Shown here in pieces: positions 23,307-33,800 of a stretch of 64,000 nt of DNA. The stretch comes from Bradysia coprophila (Eukaryota; Arthropoda; Insecta; Diptera; Sciaridae): positions 1,980,986-2,044,985 of the forward strand of contig NW_023504022.1 of NCBI RefSeq assembly GCF_014529535.1, given 5' to 3'. The notes under the pieces are model-generated. The model saw only the letters and a list, made by a program, of their open reading frames with translations. It did not search any database and was not told the origin of the DNA. Every line of letters starts with the position of its first letter. Within the stretch, counting starts at the first letter, position 1. A program made the position numbers and the translations under genes.

Positions 23307-25001
23307 ATGAGAGCTTTGTGCATTACTGTGATAACATGCATCTGGCTGTTAAGTTTAAGTGAAAGTGTCGACGGTGCCAAAATTCTTTCATTTTCGTTCA
23401 TGTCCAGTAAAAGTCATAAAATCACTTACGAACCACTGCTTCGGGAACTGGCTCGAAGGGGCCATCAAGTGACGGTATTAAGTCCTATTGCATCGAAGAA
23501 TGAAACGAATTTCGTTAACATTCCCACCGTTGATCCGGACCTAGCGTTCGGCAGCGCTCCAAATTTTTTCGAAATGAAGCAATCTATGAGTCCGCTGATT
23601 ACTGCTATATTCAATCCATTTCTCATGATGAGAAGCTTGATGACACCAGTCTGCCAAATAGGCTACGCACTTCCCATCATAAACAAAGTGTTGGAAGAAA
23701 AATGGGATTTGGTATTCTTTACACCGTTGTTCAACGAATGCTTGTATGGATTGGTTCATAAGCTCAACACCAGTACTGTACTCTATACACAAACAACCGT
23801 TCCGACTTGGATAGCTGACAATTTGGGTAGTCCAAATCCACCGTCTTACGTATCAAGTATGTTGGTTGGTTACGAAGAGCGAATGTCTCTATGGGAAAGA
23901 ATGTTCAACTGCTTTCGAACAGTTTTCGACTGGATTGTAATGAATTGGTTTTATTTCCCAAGAATGGAGGCAATCTATCGCGATGCGTTCAATGACCCGC
24001 AGATGCCAGGAATTAAAGAAATCGAGAGAAACGCGAGTATTCTTCTAATGAATAGCCAGATCAGTTTCTCATCTCCACGACCTTATCTACCCGATTTGAT
24101 TGAAGTTGGAGGATTGCATTTGGTGCCTGCAAAACCTGTACAGCCAAAGGTTATTTCATTCTTTATTTTATAGTTACCAACTGTGTTCAATGGAAAATAT
24201 AACTTGCAGGAACTGGACGATTTTCTGAATGGAGGTAAAGACGGTTTCATACTGTTCAGTATGGGCTCTGCTCTACAAGGAGTTGACATGCCGGAAAACT
24301 ACCGAAAACTGTTCCTCGGCGCTTTTTCCAAATTGAAGCAACGAGTTATTTGGAAATGGGAGACCGAAGAGATGGATGATCTCCCGCCGAACGTAAAGCT
24401 AAGCAAATGGCTTCCACAGCAAGATGTCTTAGGCCATAAAAACATTAAACTATTCCTAACGCACGGAGGTTTCGGAAGTACAATGGAAGCACTTTACCAT
24501 GGAGTACCCTTAGTTGGCATACCAATGCTCGGGGATCAGCCCAGTAATATGAAGAAAGCGGAGAAAAAAGGATTTGCCATTCCGTTAGACTTCAATACGT
24601 TAACCGAAGAAATTCTTCTCAATGCAATTAACAAAGCCATCAATGATCCCAGGTGAGTAGCAGCAGTCAGCCGAATATTTTTAGGTTTTTAATTTTCTCC
24701 ACTTTCATTGGTCAGCTATCGCCAAACCGTTAAAAAACTTTCGAGCGTTTTCTTAGACCAAATGGAAAAACCATTAGACCGAGCAGTTTTCTGGATTGAG
24801 TATGTACTTCGACACCACGGAGCCGTCCATTTGCGATCAGCAGCCAGAGAATTGAACTATTTCCAATATTTCTCGGTTGATGTTTTTGTTATTTTTGTAG
24901 CCATAATTGTTATCGATATTTTGATTTTGAGAGCAATATTGAAGAAATGCTTCAGCTCGAAGTCGAAACCAGGGGCCAGCAAGAAGAAGAAGGCCCAATA
25001 A
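23307..25001 (+). CDS. UDP-glycosyltransferase (UGT), three exons, 523 aa
   Basis: Exons 23307-24149, 24210-24652 and 24716-25001 are separated by introns of 60 and 63 bp with GT...AG ends and compatible phases. The product is an ER membrane enzyme that transfers a sugar from a UDP-sugar to small lipophilic molecules. It starts with a signal peptide ([20 protein letters not shown]), followed by the variable aglycone-binding half. The sugar-donor half has [19 protein letters not shown] and the family signature [16 protein letters not shown] (about residues 365-380), then GDQPSNM. Near the end come a transmembrane helix (about residues 480-502) and a basic tail ending KKKKAQ, fitting ER retention. 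The length is normal for insect UGTs. If intron 1 is retained, translation stops at 24171. The start ATG has AAA before it. The aglycone cannot be predicted. Confidence 0.93.
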
Positions 25002-25770
25002 TTTGGTCGATTCTTATTTTCGATTCTTTTTTAGTTTAAATTATAATTAAAATGAATTTTCAACTGTAGTTACCAGGAAGTAAATAGCCTCAATACAAAC
25101 AACACATACTCTTCGGGGTTGGACTCATTTTGTATAAGGAAGATGTCGAAGATGTCACTTTGTAAATTATTGTGAATGACGCGGCGCGAGATTCCTTAAC
25201 ACCAGTTCTCGTCTTCGGCTTGAATTTACGAACTGTGCGTTTGTTGAAAAGACAGTTGACGCTCAGAAACACTTGTGAGTTTTCGTTTATGACAAAACTG
25301 TTTCCTCATGTAATGAATTGCTTTCGCAGCATCCAAAGTAACACATGATTGCGTGTTGTTAAATAATAACTTGCTTTGCTTGTCTAACAAAATAGCGATC
25401 CGAACGCCATCTAACTGTTTTGGGTCGATATTGAATTTTAGCAGTTTGCACAACATTCAAGCTGTGATATTCTTGTATTTCAAGTGTAACATGAAACAAC
25501 ACAACTTTTGATGGCTGAACCAGACATTAGAGGGAAATTGTCAAGTCAAGACAACCAGCTTGGCCTCTAGAATAGCTATGATAGACACCCGAAAAATTGT
25601 AAAATGTCTAAAACTAAAATCAGATGCGCAGAAACTTCTAAATTAACGCCAAGGTTCTGAAAGACGATTTCAACTTAACAAAAAAAAATGTTTTCAAGTT
25701 GACTTTTCAAACAATATACATGTCTGAATTGTCAAGATTTGTGTTTCACCCGCCTTCGTAAGTGTCTTAA
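25002..25770. other. 3' flank of the UGT gene, no further gene recognised
   Basis: Several short minus-strand ORFs occur without recognisable motifs. An AATTAAA near 25040 could serve as a weak poly(A) signal for the UGT transcript. Confidence 0.35.
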
Positions 25771-25789
25771 CCTGTTCTTTCAGAACCTT

Positions 25790-26492
25790 GGTAAGTGCGG
25801 TCGAAATTGAAAATGGAAAGTGCGGAGGTCTTTCTAACGTAGCGTCATTTTCATATAATGAAGCGTTGAAATGTATTTTTCTTCCTGTAGTACCAACACC
25901 GTCACATTCACTCACCAAATTTAGTACCGAAAGAGCAACATTCTCCCCTACTATTTTCTCTCAATTTTCATTCCCGCTTATGTCATTTTCGATCCTATCT
26001 TTATTCTTTCCCAAATGTGTCAAGTTGTTGTATGTACGCGAATGTAATGTTTTTAGTGTTTTGTGACAATGCATTCATAAGGATTGCTTTCAGCATTCAT
26101 ACGGACTGCTTTCGGCATTCATTCGGATGTCTTTCGGCATTCCTACAGATTGCTTATTTTTCGACATTTGTGAGAATACATGCATTGCACACGGAACGGA
26201 CTTCTTTAGGCATTCATACGGATTACTTTCGGCATTAATATGGAATGCTTTTGCACCGGTATGTTGTTCAGTTTTGTTGTTATGTTTTGTTCGGAATGTG
26301 ACTTTGGTACTCCAGGAAGAAAAATAGTATACAAACCACGGATCAAAAAGGTGTGTTTTAGACCCAGGTGGTGAAAACGTCCAGGGATGGAGCGACGCGA
26401 AGCCTTTTTGATCCTTGGTATGTAACATACTATTTCGGTTCACTTTTTCATCGAATCGTTCACTTAAAATTCAAATTTTAGGCAAACTTACG
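25790..26492. mobile_element. Long member of a GTAAGTGCGGT MITE family, with minisatellite
   Basis: The left part, starting GGTAAGTGCGGTCGAAATTG, and the right part, ending AAATTTTAGGCAAACTTACG, match the two halves of the short element at 27571-27725. Between them are about 550 bp of extra sequence. That includes a minisatellite of 22-25-bp units around GCATTCATACGGATTGCTTTCG (26070-26245). The ORFs here are repeat translations. Confidence 0.55.
26070..26245. repeat. GCATTCATACGGATTGCTTTCG minisatellite
   Basis: About six or seven degenerate units of 22-25 bp can be lined up by eye; the unit CATTCATACGGAYTRCTTTCGG is best kept at both ends. In the middle, around 26150-26200, the units are more diverged. 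Confidence 0.6.
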
Positions 26493-27570
26493 GCTTGCAA
26501 GAAATTGAAAATATTTTTGATAGTTTTTCTGGGGGAAGTTATTACATCCACTCGGTAGATTGTTTTGCAAACTTTTTTATGCTGTTGATTGTCGGCGTTC
26601 CAGAAGAAAGTTAAGATGGAAAATCGGAAATGGATCGGTTTTTTGCAACGGGGGTAGCGGTAAGTCATTATGTGCCTAGTAACTTCCACATTTATTGCTG
26701 TGTTGAATAATATTAGAAATACATTAGATTGTGTCGTGGTTCAGTGCTGCTTTGAGTAGAATAATGTTAGCTGCTAAACCTAACTGGATAACTTAAACTC
26801 GGGTCTATTATGAACACTGACACTGATGAACGTTGTTAGATTTACCAAGTCGAATATTTTAATGTTTTATCCTAAGAAGACAGAGCACTGCTCCTAGCAT
26901 GAACACTAAATTGAAAAGTGTCAAATTTTGAGGCTTAAGTGAAGAAGTTCCCGTTTATTATTGTTGATAACTCATTCATCGAAATCAAGTTATCCATCTT
27001 TACAAAAGAAACGCAGTGCCTACTGTGATTTGATTCCGAATATGTTCTATGTCATAGCACTGCTACACTACACGTAGCAGAGCTGTGTCTTTGTTCATGC
27101 TAGTATCACTGCTGTGCCTACGATCATATTACTGTACCGGTTGCTCTTAGGCTGATCTATACGTGTTGGAGGTCCGAATTCGCAGTCACTAATGCTATTT
27201 CTGCCAAAAGAGACGGCAGATATGAGGTCGTAGTTCACCCAACTTTATCAATTACGCAAAAGTATGTAGCCCAGCACAAACAGTCATTTTTCGATTATGT
27301 GTTGTGTTTTTAGTCACAACAAGAAATCATGACTCATGTCTTAGCACAAGGAATGCAAAACATACTTTGATAGAAAAGTCCTCCGCATATTTCGTATGTT
27401 CATGCTAGGAGCAGGGCTATGATAATGTGCTATGTATGTCGCGTGGAATAGGTTTGTCCCAAGTAACTGTAAACACGACTAGTCGTAAGAACACGATTTC
27501 ATCCACAGAGATCGGTTTTCACGCAAATATTGATGACGTTATGTCTCTATGTATGAATTTTGACAATTGA
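26493..27570. other. Intergenic DNA, no gene recognised
   Basis: Nothing coding was recognised. The sequence is AT-rich with scattered short repeats such as GCACTGCTCCTAGCATGAAC (26886) and its inverse TTCATGCTAGGAGCAGGGC (27400), which may mark the ends of a further MITE of about 530 bp. Confidence 0.35.
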
Positions 27571-27725
27571 CGCCGTAAGTGCGGTTGATATTCAAAATGA
27601 AATGTGTGCAACACTTTCTAACGCAGTGTCATTTTCATACAAGGAAGCGTTGAAATGTATTTTTCGGTTCACTTTTTCATCGAATCGTTCACTTGAAATT
27701 CAAATTTTAGGCACACTTACGGCGT
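27571..27725. mobile_element. Short MITE with CGCCGTAAGTG ends
   Basis: The element of about 155 bp starts CGCCGTAAGTGCGG and ends with the inverse CACTTACGGCG. Its interior (ACGCAGTGTCATTTTCATAC, AATGTATTTTTCGGTTCACT) is shared with 25790-26492. No coding capacity. I could not settle the target duplication. Confidence 0.6.
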
Positions 27726-27971
27726 GAATTAGTATGGCCTTGGAACAGACGAATTTTGAGACAATTTAGCTGAGAAAACATTAAGTCGACTGTCCCATGT
27801 CTCAGGAACATTGTAACAATGAAAATGACTCACATAAATAATTCTAGCCAAAAATGATTGAAGGGATTTCATACTTTCGACTTGTAGTTTATTCGGACTT
27901 GATATAAATATTAAACTTAACAACTACTGTACAATTCAACATTCTGTCAATAAATCAATTGAAATAAAGTC

Positions 27972-30116
27972 TTAGTCATCGTAGCGTCGACCTCTTTTTT
28001 TGACACACTTAACAACCGTCACTGCTGCGATAATAATCACAATAAATCCAAATAGAGCCCAGTTAATTGAAATACATATCCAGGCTGGAGTTATATTGTC
28101 GCATTTTGAGGTTACAATTGTCACAGTAGCCGTTATCAACCAAGCAACACGAATGATGACGATGATGGCCAAGGAGTAGTTTACGTAAGCTACATTTTCT
28201 GGTTTAATTTGGATGAAATTGCGGTAAAATTCTGGAATTTGCTGTAGGATGAAAGTTGTCATTTTGATTGATTACTGAATTACTTGCGGTTTTCACGTCA
28301 AATCAGGTCAGTCCAATATTATTTCAATCCGATTCAGATTAGAAAACCTGGACTCAGGTTAGTATCAAGTTTGACAAGATAACAATAGAAAAGTTTGAAT
28401 TAGGTCTCTTTTGCGTCTTCTCGTCACGTGTAGATTCAATTGGCATCGGAGAATCTAGCACACGCGATCATAGTATGAGCCCTTTTACTGCATGTAACGA
28501 AAAGTCATGACTGTGTCAGATTCGCCCCTTAGAGGTGAATCTGACACACCATAAATTTGTATGATGTGCTAGACTACTCCACGCCCGTGTTTTTAGCCCC
28601 GTACGAAGTACTGGGGGCTTATAAGATTAATATGCCGTTTGTAACACGTCGAATTGGAAGCAGACAGTAAGGGCAAAGCATTTGGTTATGTTAATAGATG
28701 ACGAATCCGCAATAAAAAAAATGTCCGTCCGTCCGTCCGTCTGTGATCCCTCTAGCTTGAGCAAATCACAACCTTTTTTCAAAATTCTTTTTTTCCCCGA
28801 TTGGTATCGACAAAAGTAAGGTCAAGTTCGGAAATAGGCATGGTAGGGTCGGCCCTTCCAGAGCTAGGGCCCTATAGGTGTTTTTCAGTCTTTCGACGAT
28901 ATCTACCGAAATACGCACGCAATAGCTGCTTGTGATATATCAAATGAAAGGTATTGACGAGTAGAACAAAGTTGCTGAACATTGTTTTTGGGTAAGATGC
29001 AACTCGAGCTTATTGGGAGGGCTCAAAGGTCGTTACTCGGCCCTAAGTGTTTTTTGCACATAAATCGAGTAAATCTCATCCGATTTTGTTAGATTTAGTT
29101 TTTTATGGAAGGGAATTGAATACCGAAAATAACGTGGCGAAAAAAGTTTCAAATTTGGGCCCTTGGACTAAGGCTGCTACTCGGCCCTAAGGGTTTTTTG
29201 CACATAAATCGAGTAAATCTCATCCGATTTTGCTAGTTTTTGTTTCATTTGAGAGATAATTGAATACCTAATAGAAAGTTGGCAAAAAATGTTGGGTTTC
29301 TAAAATAATATCGTAAATTGTTGGTTTTATTTGAGAGGTACTTCCTACGGGCTTTCGTAATTGCGCTATGCGCAATTTTAAAAATGAACAGTTTCAGTAA
29401 ATTTGACCATGCCCAACTTGACTTGCATTCTGGTAACAGACGCATTAGAGGGTTGTAGACGTATTAGGGTTCCGGGCGTATTACGGCTACGGATGTATTA
29501 TGGTTACGGACGAAATAGGATTACGGGTCGTGCGGGGCTAAGTCGCAGCAAACGCTCCGACTGTTCTGATGCCTTGTTTTTTTTGATGACTTATGGCGAT
29601 ACCCTTGAAATGTAATTAACACCTTTGTTTTTCTCTTGGTGAACAAAGAACTATTTTTAACCTAAATATATAGCTACGCAACCGGAGTTGTAAAAACTTT
29701 GATTTTATGTAATTACTGGCAAACTTAACGAATCGATGTTGCTTATTTGATCATTTTATTTATTTTTAATTTCAAAGGGACATCGCAAGCCAACACATCG
29801 AATGGTTTCTCAATTTTGAGATTTTAAAACTATTTATTTGTTCACAATCATTTAGTAAATTAATAACATTTACCTGCAAAATTCCCAGGACAGTTCCGAG
29901 AATCATGACTATTAAAGCAACATTATGACAATGCCTTAACATCGGAACACCCAATGCTATTGTAATAATATGCCCGATAGATGTACCAACGAAAAAAATC
30001 AAGAGAACCACGAACTTTCCCTTCTTTATTCTTTCATTTCTAACATCATTATCATCTGTTACAATAGCACGTTGAGAACTCGATTCCGGATCCATTGATC
30101 TATCTATTTCCAGCAT
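27972..30116 (-). CDS. Four-helix membrane protein of about 170 aa, two exons
   Basis: Exon 1 is 30116-29874 and exon 2 is 28241-27972 on the minus strand. The donor CAG|GTAAATG and the acceptor CTACAG|CAA both fall in phase 0. The joined product has a short polar N-terminus (MLEIDRSMDPESSSQRAIV), then four hydrophobic helices: VVLLIFFVGTSIGHIITIAL, VALIVMILGTVLGIL, LAIIVIIRVAWLITATVTIV and ISINWALFGFIVIIIAAVTV. It ends in a basic tail (KKRGRRYDD). Topology with both ends cytoplasmic is inferred. I do not recognise the family; it resembles small insect four-span membrane proteins in general shape only. The intron (28242-29873) contains a repeat element at 28594-29580. A TTTATT (AATAAA on the minus strand) lies about 80 bp past the stop. 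Confidence 0.65.
28594..29580 (+). mobile_element. Non-autonomous element with CCGTACGAAGTAC start, two tandem monomers
   Basis: It begins TTTAGCCCCGTACGAAGTAC and ends with GTCGTGCGGGGCTAAGTCGC followed by GTTCTGATGCCTTGTTT. The same ends delimit the element at 31110-45735. Near the left end is a GTCCGTCCGTCCGTCTGT microsatellite (28723-28744). The interior has about two copies of a 144-bp monomer containing TACTCGGCCCTAAG and CTCATCCGATTTTG (28985-29280). It lies in the intron of the four-helix gene. No ORF of note; no transposase. Confidence 0.7.
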
Positions 30117-31109
30117 TGAAGCTATTCATTGCCTCGAATTTATTGATTTTATTAGATTCAGAGTCGTTAATGGTGACAACGAAATGATCCGTTGCCTTTA
30201 TGGTACATTCTAATTGTAATAAACACGAAGCTAGTTCCAGAGTTTGGTGTGATTGCTACACTTTTAAATTGTCTGACTTATCTCTTTTGAGTTATTTTGC
30301 CAACACTAACTAATAATGACAATTTGAATCAATACCTTTCCTCCACACAAACAGTGTGTTAATTTCGACATTGTGACGCTACAGCAGATAAAATTGATAA
30401 GAGAAAATTTATCAACTTTTTCTCTATGAACGTATTTATGTACTCCTCATTGATATGGTGTTAGTCACTCAGTGTGTACTTGGGACAAATGACTAAACTT
30501 ACATCGGTATCAGGGCCTATTATTGGAGAAAATCGATTTCTTCAACTTCGGTATGTACATTTTTGGACACTCAAGAAACCAATGATTCCCCTAGCTTATC
30601 CTAAGATATGGTAGTCCTGCCAGCCAAATAGAGGGATTTAATCAGATTGAATTTTACTTTTCGTTTTCTGTTCGTCATAGGTACCCAAAAAAAGGTGAAT
30701 GTCGTCAGAACTACCCTTAATGTGTGCTGCAGGAAATTCCGCCTAAATCTGTGTTGTCAAATAATATAATTGTTGCATTTTCATGATTTTTACATTGGAA
30801 TCCACTTCATTAAATATCCTTTACTGCAGACTACCGCAGCACTAATCAGTGCTTAATTTGTGCTGACAAATGGCATTACTATAATTCTTCAAATTGTCGC
30901 ACTTATACCTTCAGACAACAACGAAAACGTCGTTCCTCATTGGATTATTGGTTACTTCGAATTGCCACTAATATCGTTTTCATCATTTTTATTGCCTGAA
31001 CATATACACAAAAGAATCGCGGAGTCTCGAAGATACACAAATATCCAAAAATCCAAATATCGTTGCTAAGTCCAAGGTTGTATTGAGTGGGCTACGCCGA
31101 TTACCATTT
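30117..31109. other. Intergenic DNA, no convincing gene
   Basis: The ORF at 30860-31069 has a hydrophobic start (ITIILQIVALIPS) but no family I recognise. The 5' region of the minus-strand four-helix gene should begin just right of 30116. Confidence 0.3.
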
Positions 31110-31539
31110 TTAGCCCCGTACGAAGTACTGGGGGCTTATAAGATTAATATGCCGTTTGTAACACGTCGAATTGGAAGCAGACAGTAAGGGCAAAGCATTT
31201 CGTTGTGTTCATAGATGACGAATCCGCAATAAAAAAAATGTCCGTCCGTCCGTCCGTCCATCCGTCCGTCCGTCTGTGACCCCTCTAGCTTGAGCAAATC
31301 ACAACCTTTTTTCAAAATTCTTTTTTTTCCTTGATTGGTATCGACAAAAGTAAGGTCAAGTTCGGAAATGGGCATGGTAGGGTCGGCCCTTCCAGAGCTA
31401 GGGCCCTATAGGTGTTTTTCAGTCTTTCGACGATATCTACCCAAATACGCACGCAATAGCTGCTTCTGATATATCAAATGAAAGGTATTGACGAGTAGAA
31501 CAAAGTTGCTGAACATTGTTTTTGGGTAAGATGCAACGC

Positions 31540-32800
31540 GAGCTTGTTGGGAGGGCTCAAAGGTCGTTACTCGGCCCTAAGTGTTTTTTGCACATAAATC
31601 GAGTAAATCTCATCCGATTTTGCTAGATTTTGTTCCATTTGAGAGATAATTGAATGCCGAATAGAATGGTGGCAAAAAAAGTTTTAAATTTGGGCCCTTG
31701 GACTAAGGCCGCTACTCGGCCCTAAGTTTTGCACATAAATCGAGGAAATCTCATCCGATTTTGCTAGTTTTTGTTTCATTTCTGAGATAATTGAATGCCG
31801 AATAGAATGATGGCAAAAAAGTTTCAAATTTGGGCCCTTGGACTAAGGCCGCTACTCGGCCCTAAGTGTTTTTTGCACATAAATCGAGTAAATCTCATCC
31901 GATTTTGCTAGTTTTTGTTTCATTTGAGAGATAATTGAATACCGAATAGAATGATGGCAAAAAAAGTTTTAAATTTGGGCCCTTGGACTAAGGCCGCTAC
32001 TCGGCCCTAAGTGTTTTTTGCACATAAATCGAATAAATCTCATCCGATTTTGCTAGATTTTGTTTCATTTGAGAGATAATTGAATGCCGAATAGAATGAT
32101 GGCAAAAAAAAGTTTCAATTTTGGGCCCTTGGACTAAGGCCGCTACTCGGCCCTAAGTGTTTTTTGCACATAAATAGAATAAATCTCATCCGATTTTGCT
32201 AGATTTTGTTTCATTTGAGAGATAATTGAATGCCGAATAGAATGATGGCAAAAAAAAGTTTCAAATTTGGGCCCTTGGACTAAGGCCGCTACTCGGCCCT
32301 AAGTGTTTTTTGCACATAAATCGAATAAATCTCATCCGATTTTGCTAGATTTTGTTTCATTTGAGAGATAATTGAATGCCGAATAGAATGATGGCAAAAA
32401 AAGTTTTAAATTTGGGCCCTTGGACTGAGGCCGCTACTCGACCCTAAGTGTTTTTTGCACATAAATCGAATAAATCTCATCCGATTTTGCTAGATTTTGT
32501 TTCATTTGAGAGATAATTGAATGCCGAATAGAATGATGGCAAAAAAAAGTTTCAAATTTGGGCCCTTGGACTAAGGCCGCTACTCGGCCCTAAGTGTTTT
32601 TTGCACATAAATCGAATAAATCTCATCCGATTTTGCTAGATTTTGTTTCATTTGAGAGATAATTGAATGCCGAATAGAATGATGGCAAAAAAAGTTTTAA
32701 ATTTGGGCCCTTGGACTAAGGCCGATACTCGGCCCTAAGTGTTTTTTGCACATAAATCGAATAAATCTCATCCGATTTTGCTAGTTTTTGTTTCATTTGA
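31540..32800 (+). repeat. Tandem array of about nine 144-bp monomers
   Basis: The landmark CTACTCGGCCCTAAG recurs near 31569, 31717, 31857, 32001, 32147, 32294, 32441, 32584 and 32727, a spacing of 140-147 bp. Each unit also has TGCACATAAATCGA, CTCATCCGATTTTGCTAG and TTTCATTTGAGAGATAATTG. The units are very similar, so the array grew recently inside a transposable element. Confidence 0.85.
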
Positions 32801-33495
32801 GAGGTAATTGAATACCCAATGGAAAGTTGGCAAAAAATGTTGGGTTTCTAAAATAATGTCGTAAATTGTTGGTTTTATTTGAGAGGTACTTCGTACGGGC
32901 TTCCGTAATTGCGCTATGCGCAATTTTAAAAATGAACACTTTTGGTAAATTTGACCATGCCCAACTTGATTTGCATTTTGGTAACAGACGCATTAGAGGG
33001 TTGTAGACCAGTTCAACGGCGCGAGTAGATTACAAACAAGCCATACAAGACAAGAACGAAATCTTCAAACAGCACGAGCAGAAAGACATCCAGGAATTCT
33101 TTGAAAATCTGGAGGGACATGACCCCCAAGTCCGCATAAGATTAACATTTAAATTTCTCAGGCGTTATCGTCAACAGAAAAGTGGCACAAACAAAGGAAT
33201 TAAAATACCACTAAGCTCTTGGGAATCAGCACTCAGGGATACAAGCACTGAACCACGAATACATACTATTGAAGAAACAGACCACTGGCCGATAGGACCA
33301 CCACCAACAGAGGAGCACATTCAGTCCTTCTTACGCCGAATGAGAAATGGTACTGCTGCCGGTGTCGATACAGTAAATGTGGAATTGCTCAAGGCCGCAC
33401 CAGAACCGCTCATTAAAGAACTTACTGAACTAATAAGTGACATCTGGTTCCAAAACAAAGTTCCATCAGAATGGTTGACAACCATACAGATACCG

Positions 33496-33684
33496 ATCCC
33501 GAAAAAAGGGCGACCAAAACGGATTGAGGATTTTAGAAGAATCACACTGTGTTCCGTTGCATACAAGGTCTATACGATGTTCTTGCTTGAAAGATTACTA
33601 GGACACGTACATATTCCATTATACCAAGCTGGATTTCAGCGGAACAGATCGTGCGATGATCAAATATTTGTGCTAAAAAGAATA
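33496..33684 (+). repeat. Left copy of a 189-bp target-site duplication
   Basis: This stretch of the RTE-like ORF is repeated exactly, as far as I can see, at 38289-38477, on the other side of the CR1-like insertion. It starts ATCCCGAAAAAAGGGCGACC and ends GCTAAAAAGAATA. Confidence 0.85.
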
Positions 33685-33800
33685 TTGAATTGAATTGAAT
33701 TTATTTCCACCGCCAAAGACTGGCTGAATAATCTGATACATTTACATAAATACAAACATAGTTTAACTAATACTATCATACAACAAATCTGTACAAACAA

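Noticed and set aside
24150..24209. In-frame stop in the UGT gene, suggesting a pseudogene or a 24-bp intron.
   Set aside because: A 60-bp intron with donor at 24150 and acceptor at 24208-24209 restores the frame and the family alignment. The nearer AG at 24172 would give an implausibly short intron and an extra non-family insert.
30860..31069. Hydrophobic plus-strand ORF near the four-helix gene, possibly a paralogous exon.
   Set aside because: The sequence does not line up with the helices of the neighbour gene, and no clear splice partners were found.
33340..33693. Stand-alone short RT gene ending at 33693.
   Set aside because: The last codons come from the CR1-like insert; the real frame continues after the 189-bp duplication at 38478.
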